A stretch of DNA of 19,248 nt from an uncultured Caryophanales bacterium (GTDB taxonomy: Bacteria > Bacillota_I > Bacilli_A > RF39 > UBA660). Positions 12,509 to 19,248 of the stretch are shown here, one piece after another. The notes beneath the pieces were generated by a model, which saw nothing but the letters and a program-made list of their open reading frames with translations, made no database searches and was not told where the DNA came from. The first letter of the stretch is position 1; each line of letters opens with the position of its first letter. A program made the translations under genes and the position numbers. The stretch is from assembly GCA_947303225.1 (NCBI GenBank), contig CAMYXG010000008.1, positions 1 through 19,248 of the forward strand, in the 5' to 3' direction.

Positions 12509-15500
12509 ATGAAACTAAAAAAACACAAAAAAATTATTTCTCTTTTTGTAGCTTTATTGATTTTCTATACCATCATAAATGGAGCTTTTTCTATTTATAG
12601 AGAAATCAAGGGAGATTCCATTAATTTAAGTGTTTTAGATCCAAGTGGAATGGTTGCTGTAACATTTGATCCGAATGGTGGTACGATACCTCAACAAGAT
12701 GCATCAAGAAGTGTACAAAATGGTTCAGCAGTTGGAGCATTGCCAACAACAATGACAAGAACGAATTATAATTTTGATGGTTGGTACACACTTCCAACAG
12801 CAGAAGGAGTCAAAATTACAGATCAAACAATAGTAACAGGAACAACTGTTACTTATTATGCTCATTGGATAAAAATAGTTTGTAAAAAAGCAGTAGCTGG
12901 TACACTTCATACTGAAACATGTTCCGATGGAGGAAGCTGTTTGAATAGTATAATGGGGTATCATTATGGTGATACTATAACTTATGGTACAATACCAGGA
13001 GCATATAGTCCGATAGTAGGAGATGCCTATGATTGTGACGTAAATGATGATGGAACATGGGATCCCCTAACAGAAAGATTTTATTACATCAGAAGTTTTG
13101 GTGGAACTTCCCAAGTTGAAAATTCAGCATTAGTACATTTCACTAGTTTTGATGAAAACGGTCAAATGGATTCTGGGAAAACTAGGGGGAGTTATGTTTA
13201 TAATACAGCCATTGGCTATTTACCAACTTCATCTACCTGGGATAATCCTGCACTAATAGAACATAATGGAAATGTTACCAGATTTATTCAACACGATGAT
13301 TTAACGACAGCCTGTGGAGGACTAAATAATGCTAACTTAGCAAATTGTCAATTTATCTTAGAAACATCCAGATTCCAATCAGAAAATTTAGGTAGAGCAG
13401 GAATATGGATAGAGGCAGAAAACTCAAGTCTTCATAGAATTCATACTCATAGTATATATATCTATGATCCTGTTCAGCAAACTAGTGAAAATACGGCAAG
13501 ACCAGTTATAGAAATACCATCCAATACTATTGAAGGCTACCAATCAGCACAATCATACACAATATCATTTAATCCTGGACAAGGATCGTTAGATAATCAA
13601 TCAGATGCATCAAGAACAGTTCAAGGTGGAACAGCTATTGGAACATTGCCAACCGCAACAAGAGAACACTATACATTACTTGGTTGGTTTACAGATCCAA
13701 CAAATGGAACACAAATTACGGAAAATACTATAGCTTCAGGAGATGATACATATTATGCTCATTGGGTTGAAAATATAACAATTACATATAATGCAAATGG
13801 AGGAACAGTAACTCCTGCATCAAAGGAAATAGCACCAGGAGCTGAGATTGGACAATTACCGGTTCCAGAATATACTGGACATGAGTTTATAGGTTGGTAC
13901 ACTGATCCTGACACTGGAACTATAGTAAATTCAACTACAACTTTTAATACAACAACCCAAATCTATGCTCATTGGGAAAAATTACCATTGGAATATGTAT
14001 TCTATATTCCAGGAGAATGTACATTTACAAGTACAGGAATAACGAATGGTCCTAATGGAAATTGTATCAGTACAGTAAATCCAACAGGATCAAATATTGA
14101 TTATACTCAGACAGCATTATCAACTAAAAAATATATTGATTCAGGAATTTCTTTATATGATACGACAAATCATGATAAAGACTATGAAATTCATTTTGAA
14201 ATCGTTAATTATGTTTCTGGTGATAATGAAAGCCAAGCAACATTCTTTAATACGAAGAGAGAAGGAGGCAATTTCCCTGGATTAGTAGTCAGAAAAACTA
14301 CTGATAATACGGGAAATATAGAATTTGCTTCTAGAAGAACTTCAAGTAATAATACAAGTATATTAATTCCTTCTAGTTCTATTACTAAAATGTCAGTCTA
14401 CAGAATAGGTGAAGAAATATATTACAGCATAAATGATGGTGAAAAAATATTTGCCAATAATTTAGCGGAGTATAATCCAGAATTTGATTTAACAACATGG
14501 TTTGGTGGAGCACCAACGAACGCAAACGCAACAGCAGCTAGAAGATTCTTAACCGGAACGTTAAAGAATATTTATATCAAATTAACACCGGATGCACCAA
14601 CAAAAGCAACTATAACATTTGATCCTAACTATCAAGGTGCCCAAACATTTGACGAAGAATATACTCTAGGTCTAGAAATAGGAACACTACCAACTACAAC
14701 AAGAACTGGTTATACATTACTTGGTTGGTTTGATGATCCAACTGGTGGAAATCAAATTACTTCAAGTACAATAGTTAATGATGATGATACATTCTATGCT
14801 CATTGGCATGAAAATGTAACAGTAACATTACATACGAATGGAGGAACAGTAAGTCCAAATACAATAACTGCTCCATACAATATGGCTATTGGAACATTAC
14901 CAACACCAACAAAAGCTAACAACGAATTTGCAGGATGGTATCAAAATCCAGAACTTACAATACCAGCAACTTCAGAAACAGTACTTACAGCTGATGCGGA
15001 TTTCTATGCAAAATGGATTCCAGATGTAACAGTTACATTGAATGCGAATGGAGGAACAGTAAGTCCTAATACTATAACCGTTGGACAAGGACAAGCCGTA
15101 GGGGAATTACCAACACCAACAAAAGCTAATAATGAGTTTGCAGGATGGTATCAAAATTCAGAACTTACAACTCCAGCAAACTCAGATACAATTATAAACA
15201 GTGATACTGTATTTTACGCAAAATGGATTCCAAACGTAACAGTAACATTGAATCCGAATGGTGGACAATTAAGTCTAAATACAATAACCGTTGGACAAGG
15301 TCAAGCTGTAGGACCATTACCAACACCAACAAAAACAAATAATACATTTGATGGATGGTATCAAGATTCAGAACTTACAATACCAGCAACTCCAGAAACA
15401 GTGGTTACTCAGGATACATATTTTTATGCTAAGTGGATAGAAGATATTACCATAACATATAATGCCAAAGGTGGTACTGTAAGTCCAAATAGTATAACAA

Positions 15501-18500
15501 TGCCACCTGGAACAGCAATAGGAACATTACCAACACCAGAAAAAACAGGCTATACTTTTGCTGGTTGGTATATCGATGATGGTACCTATCAAAATGAAGT
15601 AACTACTTCTACAACATTTAATACAACAACACAAATATATGCAAAATGGATTGAAAATATTACCATAACATATAATGCCAAAGGTGGAACAGTTACTCCA
15701 TCAAGTAAAACATTCCCTGCTGGAACAGCTATAGGAGAATTACCAATCCCAGAAAAAGTAGGGTATGATTTTGCTGGTTGGTATATCGATGATGAAACTT
15801 ATCAAAACCAAGTAACATCATCTACAGTATTTAATACAACAACAGATATTTATGCAAAATGGGAAGAAACAGCAGATATTACAGTTACATTTGATCCTGA
15901 TGAAGGAACAGTAAGTCCAACTACAAAAACATTTGCTCCAGGAACAGCAATCGGTGAATTACCAACTCCAGAAAAAACAGATTACTTATTTGTTGGATGG
16001 TTTACTGATAATACTTGGACAACTGAAGTTACAGAAGATACAACATTTGATTCATCAACTACTATTATTGCAAAATGGGTAGATGAAACTTATGTTGCTT
16101 GTATTGGGGCTACATCTTATACAACTCTACAAAGCGCGGTTGATGCTGTACCAACAACAGGTGTAAAAACAACAATTAAAATAATTCAAGACATAACAGC
16201 TACAACAACTACAACAATTCCAAACACTAAATGGGTTGAACTAAATATAGGAACTCATACTATTAGTAGTAGTACTAGTGGAATAGACATGTTTACAAAT
16301 AATGGAAAACTAGATATTATAAATGGTACTATAATTCGTACCGGAGCTAATGCAAGTAAAAAAGGATATATTTTTAAGAATAATACAGGAGCAACTTTAA
16401 ATATCTCTGGAGGTTCAATAACCTATAATAGATCAAGCGATACAGAAGCTAAGCCAATTGAAAGTACTGGAACAGTCAATATAACTGGTGGAGAACTTTC
16501 ATGTAACTCTCAAGCTGCTGTAATAAATGCTAATAGTGGTACATTAAATGTATCAGGCGGAAGAATTATAGGAAGTAACACAACCAAAGGACAAGCCATA
16601 TACAATAATGGTGCAACAACAACCATTAGTGGAGATGCTTATCTTGAAAATAATTCTCAATCAGGAAGTCAATATGGTAGAGCAGCTATTACAAATAATG
16701 CTGGAACAGTTAATATACTTGGCGGAACAATTATCAGTCATAATAATGCAGCAGTTTCAAATAAAGGAACAATGGTTATTGGTACGGATGATGGAACAAT
16801 CAATATAACGTCTCCTAGTATGCAAGGAAGTACTTATGGATTAGAAAATACAAGTGGAACAGTAACCATTTATGATGGTATCTTTAAAGGAAAAGTTAGT
16901 ACAAATAATAAGGCTATAAGTAACGAGACAACTGTTAGCCATGGAACTCATGAAACTTATGAGATTGTTCATGATAATGAAACAATTGATAATGTTCAAT
17001 ATATTGTAGCGTATCTAGAAGATCAATCAATAAATATTACAGTTACATTTAATAAAAATGGTGGAGATACAGTTACTACTAATACCAAAACATTTACAGA
17101 AATTGGTCCAATTGGTGAACTACCAACGGCAACCAAAGCAAATACAGAATTCTTAGGATGGTTTACTGCTGCAACGGGAGGAGAAAGAGTTCTAACAACA
17201 ACAGAAGTAAATGAAGATATTGTTTATTATGCACATTATACAAATGCAACGACAGTTTGTAGACCAGCAACAACACTTCATACTGATGGTAATACTACAT
17301 TTGGTCAAATCCATTCAGGATTAACATTAAGTGCTGGAGATGCTTATGACTGTGATGTAAATGGAGATGGAACATTTGATGCTACAAATGAAAGATTCTA
17401 TTATTTAACAGATACAAGTGATGGAAAAGCAGTATTTATCTTCTCAAATAATATACATCAAGGACAAAGTAGTGCAACTCCAATATGTAAACCTGATGCA
17501 GTAGCTTATGGACCAAACTATACAGACGGACCTGATACTGCAATAGGAGAGCTACCAACAACACTTCAATGGTCAAATGTAAATATTTATACAGAACCTA
17601 GAACAATTACAAATCAAGCAGGAACAACAGTAACAAGCGATTATACTTATACTGGTAAAGCTGCAAGATTAGCTACTCTAGATGAAATTAAAGCTGCAAC
17701 AAGTTCAGGTCTTAACGAAACGGCAAACGAATTAGCTAGCTATACATATTTATTAGAAAACACAGCGTCATACGGAGATTGTAGATCAAATTATTGGCTA
17801 GAAACAACGAATTCAAATGGTGGAGCCGTAAGAATTGATGGAGCTACGGATGCTAAAAGATTAGGACATGCTACTGGTTCTTCAGCAATAAGACCAGTAA
17901 TAGAAGTTCCATATGCATCAATTGATGGTGCCTCAACGATAGTAGAATTTGATACAATTCCTGAAGCTATGAGAACTTACTTTACAAATGTAAGCTCATG
18001 GAATGAAGGACAAGATGATTCAAACTATAGTAGTTTTAATTCAGCAATGACAGCAAACTTAAATAATTATGATTGTGCATATTATCAAAATGATAATGTA
18101 GGTACACAATATGGAACTGTCTTCTGTGATCAGCCAAATCAATATGATACAGGAGTCACAGGTGAAGTAAATGTCTATGAATATAATGAAACAACAGGAG
18201 TAACATCAAATACTCAAGCAACTTATGTATTTAATAATAATGGTAAATTATATAACTTTATTCCAGGTAAAACATACTATTGGGAATCTGCTAGTGACAG
18301 TTCTAAGAATGGTTATGTAAGACCTACTGGAGAAAGACGTCTAATTACCATTCCAGGAACAACAAGACAAACTCGTAATGTACGTGATCTAGGAGGACTT
18401 CCAGTCGATACAGATGGTGATGGTACAATTGATGGTAAAACAAAATTTGCTAAAATCTATCGTGGTGAAAAGATTTGGGGAACAAATCGTAATGGAGTAA

Positions 18501-19099
18501 CAAAAGCTCAATTTGAAAAACTTGGAATTTATAACGAATTAGATTTACGTACTCAAGGCACAGAAATAGTTGCTTCAGAAGAAGATCAATTAACAAACTA
18601 TATTCCAAATGAAATTGTACATTATAAAATTGATCATGATGAATTTGGTCCAAACTCATCGGAGACTGTAAATGGAAAAAATTATTATCAAGCAGCCCGT
18701 GATGCCGCAATTGATGTTATGCAAAGAGTTGTAGCTGGAAACGATGACTATGCAATCTATTTCCACTGCCGTATCGGAGCAGATAGAACAGGTACTCTAG
18801 CTTACTTACTTGAAGGAGTATTAGGAGTACCAACAGAATATAGACATCAAGACTATGAATTAACAACATTCTTTGGTCTAAGAGAAAGAACTAGATATTA
18901 TTACAATAAATCTACTAATTACTATAAATTCCTATATCTTAAGAAAGCAATAAGACATGCAACACCAAATAATAATGAAATAACTGGAGAAGAAAATGTA
19001 ATGGATTGGTTCTTATTAGAAGGAAACTCAACCAATGAATGTAATGATATCAGTACATTAATAACTCAATTCAGAGCAAAAATGATTGATTATAACTAA
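12509..19099 (+). CDS. Giant surface protein: B-repeats, LamG-like, beta-helix, lectin-like modules and tyrosine phosphatase domain
   Basis: This is a 2196-residue secreted protein. The signal segment (9-27) runs into 'GAFSIYREIKGDSINLSV', resembling the two TasA-like proteins, so the neighbouring signal peptidase may process it. The domain order is B-repeat 1 (48-124), lectin-like module A (125-348), B-repeats 2-3 (349-491), LamG-like region (492-698), B-repeats 4-10 (699-1194), parallel beta-helix with 'xxLNISGGxI' turns (1195-1507), B-repeat 11 (1508-1583), module B (1584-1815), a short beta domain (1816-1956) and a Y_phosphatase3-like domain (from 1957). The phosphatase has 'NVRDLGG' (1957-1963) and 'HCRIGADRTG' with nucleophile C2087 and R2093. 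'DTDGDGTID' (1967-1975) looks like a calcium loop. There is no LPXTG or other C-terminal anchor. GTGAGGT precedes the ATG. It is the last gene of the operon. Confidence 0.85.
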   Translation: MKLKKHKKIISLFVALLIFYTIINGAFSIYREIKGDSINLSVLDPSGMVAVTFDPNGGTIPQQDASRSVQNGSAVGALPTTMTRTNYNFDGWYTLPTAEGVKITDQTIVTGTTVTYYAHWIKIVCKKAVAGTLHTETCSDGGSCLNSIMGYHYGDTITYGTIPGAYSPIVGDAYDCDVNDDGTWDPLTERFYYIRSFGGTSQVENSALVHFTSFDENGQMDSGKTRGSYVYNTAIGYLPTSSTWDNPALIEHNGNVTRFIQHDDLTTACGGLNNANLANCQFILETSRFQSENLGRAGIWIEAENSSLHRIHTHSIYIYDPVQQTSENTARPVIEIPSNTIEGYQSAQSYTISFNPGQGSLDNQSDASRTVQGGTAIGTLPTATREHYTLLGWFTDPTNGTQITENTIASGDDTYYAHWVENITITYNANGGTVTPASKEIAPGAEIGQLPVPEYTGHEFIGWYTDPDTGTIVNSTTTFNTTTQIYAHWEKLPLEYVFYIPGECTFTSTGITNGPNGNCISTVNPTGSNIDYTQTALSTKKYIDSGISLYDTTNHDKDYEIHFEIVNYVSGDNESQATFFNTKREGGNFPGLVVRKTTDNTGNIEFASRRTSSNNTSILIPSSSITKMSVYRIGEEIYYSINDGEKIFANNLAEYNPEFDLTTWFGGAPTNANATAARRFLTGTLKNIYIKLTPDAPTKATITFDPNYQGAQTFDEEYTLGLEIGTLPTTTRTGYTLLGWFDDPTGGNQITSSTIVNDDDTFYAHWHENVTVTLHTNGGTVSPNTITAPYNMAIGTLPTPTKANNEFAGWYQNPELTIPATSETVLTADADFYAKWIPDVTVTLNANGGTVSPNTITVGQGQAVGELPTPTKANNEFAGWYQNSELTTPANSDTIINSDTVFYAKWIPNVTVTLNPNGGQLSLNTITVGQGQAVGPLPTPTKTNNTFDGWYQDSELTIPATPETVVTQDTYFYAKWIEDITITYNAKGGTVSPNSITMPPGTAIGTLPTPEKTGYTFAGWYIDDGTYQNEVTTSTTFNTTTQIYAKWIENITITYNAKGGTVTPSSKTFPAGTAIGELPIPEKVGYDFAGWYIDDETYQNQVTSSTVFNTTTDIYAKWEETADITVTFDPDEGTVSPTTKTFAPGTAIGELPTPEKTDYLFVGWFTDNTWTTEVTEDTTFDSSTTIIAKWVDETYVACIGATSYTTLQSAVDAVPTTGVKTTIKIIQDITATTTTTIPNTKWVELNIGTHTISSSTSGIDMFTNNGKLDIINGTIIRTGANASKKGYIFKNNTGATLNISGGSITYNRSSDTEAKPIESTGTVNITGGELSCNSQAAVINANSGTLNVSGGRIIGSNTTKGQAIYNNGATTTISGDAYLENNSQSGSQYGRAAITNNAGTVNILGGTIISHNNAAVSNKGTMVIGTDDGTINITSPSMQGSTYGLENTSGTVTIYDGIFKGKVSTNNKAISNETTVSHGTHETYEIVHDNETIDNVQYIVAYLEDQSINITVTFNKNGGDTVTTNTKTFTEIGPIGELPTATKANTEFLGWFTAATGGERVLTTTEVNEDIVYYAHYTNATTVCRPATTLHTDGNTTFGQIHSGLTLSAGDAYDCDVNGDGTFDATNERFYYLTDTSDGKAVFIFSNNIHQGQSSATPICKPDAVAYGPNYTDGPDTAIGELPTTLQWSNVNIYTEPRTITNQAGTTVTSDYTYTGKAARLATLDEIKAATSSGLNETANELASYTYLLENTASYGDCRSNYWLETTNSNGGAVRIDGATDAKRLGHATGSSAIRPVIEVPYASIDGASTIVEFDTIPEAMRTYFTNVSSWNEGQDDSNYSSFNSAMTANLNNYDCAYYQNDNVGTQYGTVFCDQPNQYDTGVTGEVNVYEYNETTGVTSNTQATYVFNNNGKLYNFIPGKTYYWESASDSSKNGYVRPTGERRLITIPGTTRQTRNVRDLGGLPVDTDGDGTIDGKTKFAKIYRGEKIWGTNRNGVTKAQFEKLGIYNELDLRTQGTEIVASEEDQLTNYIPNEIVHYKIDHDEFGPNSSETVNGKNYYQAARDAAIDVMQRVVAGNDDYAIYFHCRIGADRTGTLAYLLEGVLGVPTEYRHQDYELTTFFGLRERTRYYYNKSTNYYKFLYLKKAIRHATPNNNEITGEENVMDWFLLEGNSTNECNDISTLITQFRAKMIDYN
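14603..16081 (+). repeat. Tandem array of seven B-repeat units (InlB/Flg_new type)
   Basis: Seven units of 70-74 codons run head to tail, starting at 14603, 14816, 15026, 15236, 15446, 15659 and 15878. Each follows the plan 'ITxTxNANGGTVSP ... IGxLPTP ... FxGWY ... YAKW'. Units starting at 14816, 15026 and 15236 are exactly 210 bases and share long near-identical DNA, pointing to recent duplication. Single or paired units lie elsewhere in the gene at 12650, 13553, 13775 and 17030, eleven in total. Confidence 0.88.
18377..18960 (+). other. Tyrosine/phosphoinositide phosphatase domain of the giant protein
   Basis: The domain starts 'NVRDLGG' and includes 'IYRGEKIWG', 'LDLRT' and the phosphate-binding loop 'HCRIGADRTG' (18764-18793; C2087 and R2093). 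This is the layout of the family of Listeria LipA and mycobacterial MptpB. All loop residues are intact, so it should be active. Being exported, it would act outside the cell. Confidence 0.82.
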
Positions 19100-19100
19100 G

Positions 19101-19124
19101 AAGGAGTACAAAGTACTTCTTTTT
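19101..19124 (+). terminator. Intrinsic terminator of the operon
   Basis: AAGGAGTAC (19101-19109) pairs with GTACTTCTT (19113-19121), including one G-U pair, around a three-base AAA loop, and a T run closes it. Confidence 0.75.
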
Positions 19125-19139
19125 AGTATAGAAAAAAAA

Positions 19140-19188
19140 TTGTCATCAAACAAAAATTTTGCTAAAATAAAACTATAAAATAGAGGAG
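19140..19188 (+). promoter_or_regulatory. Strong promoter and RBS of the last gene
   Basis: TTGTCA (19140-19145) and TAAAAT (19163-19168) are 17 bases apart, with TG one base before the -10. GAGGAG at 19183-19188 lies 9 bases before the ATG at 19198. The -10 region is identical over 15 bases to that at 4271-4285. Confidence 0.75.
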
Positions 19189-19197
19189 ACTAAATAT

Positions 19198-19248
19198 ATG
19201 AAAAGAAGTAAAAAGAAAAAAAGTATCATTCTATTAGGTTTACTGTTA
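19198..19248 (+). CDS. Start of another exported protein (partial)
   Basis: Seventeen codons are present: a lysine-rich start (MKRSKKKK) followed by a hydrophobic run (SIILLGLLL), the usual beginning of a signal peptide or membrane anchor. It has its own promoter after the operon terminator. No family can be named from this length. It could be one more substrate of the neighbouring signal peptidase, but its processing region is not in the window. Confidence 0.6.
   Translation, partial: MKRSKKKKSIILLGLLL

Noticed and set aside
14097..14285. Small plus-strand frames inside the giant gene (also 16608-16808 and minus-strand frames at 12725 and 18450)
   Set aside because: Shadow frames of repetitive low-complexity coding DNA with no ribosome binding site.
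14603..16081. CRISPR-like or satellite array
   Set aside because: The units are 210 bases, coding and protein-conserved, with no short repeats or spacers.
18960..19099. LPXTG or other C-terminal wall anchor in the giant protein
   Set aside because: The C-terminus ends in a mixed soluble sequence with no LPxTG, hydrophobic helix or basic tail.

Overview
The window is very AT-rich. It has strong AGGAGG-type ribosome binding sites, extended -10 (TGnTATAAT) promoters with short leaders, U-tract hairpin terminators and a standard genetic code: TGG encodes Trp throughout, and of 16 visible stops 12 are TAA, 3 TAG and 1 TGA. Together with an ER-type (SipW) signal peptidase, TasA/camelysin-like secreted proteins, InlB B-repeats and a VanY-type lipoprotein, this points to a low-GC Gram-positive bacterium (Bacillota), plausibly an uncultured gut lineage near Erysipelotrichia/RF39. 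That placement is inference.

Region 1 (1-6294) holds mostly single genes with their own promoters and terminators: the tail of an upstream gene, a membrane-anchored DUF4230-like protein, a HELGH zinc-protease-like protein, a LysR-type regulator divergent from a small unknown protein, a zinc-ribbon/two-TM protein, an unknown 279-aa protein and an M15 D,D-carboxypeptidase lipoprotein.

Region 2 (6371-9308, minus strand) is a compact three-gene set. First comes a soluble FtsH-like AAA+ ATPase/M41 peptidase without the usual membrane segments. Next is a half-size HsdS-like DNA target-recognition protein, and last an HsdM-like protein whose S-adenosylmethionine and NPPY motifs look destroyed. The set resembles a DNA-recognition module wired to a proteolytic ATPase. 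I know of no named system with this composition, so it is a candidate new system.

Region 3 (9309-19099, plus strand) is a surface-structure operon: a TasA-like major protein, a long attenuator-like hairpin, a membrane-anchored PASTA/TasA-like fusion, a SipW-type signal peptidase, a second TasA-like protein and a 2196-aa giant. The giant carries a SipW-type signal segment, 11 InlB-like B-repeats, a LamG-like region, a parallel beta-helix, two copies of a lectin-like module and a C-terminal tyrosine/phosphoinositide phosphatase domain with an intact HCx5RTG loop. The likely scheme is that the signal peptidase processes the three secreted substrates, the TasA-like proteins build fibres or coat, the PASTA protein ties them to peptidoglycan, and the giant displays an enzyme outside the cell. 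The window ends at the start of another exported protein with its own strong promoter.
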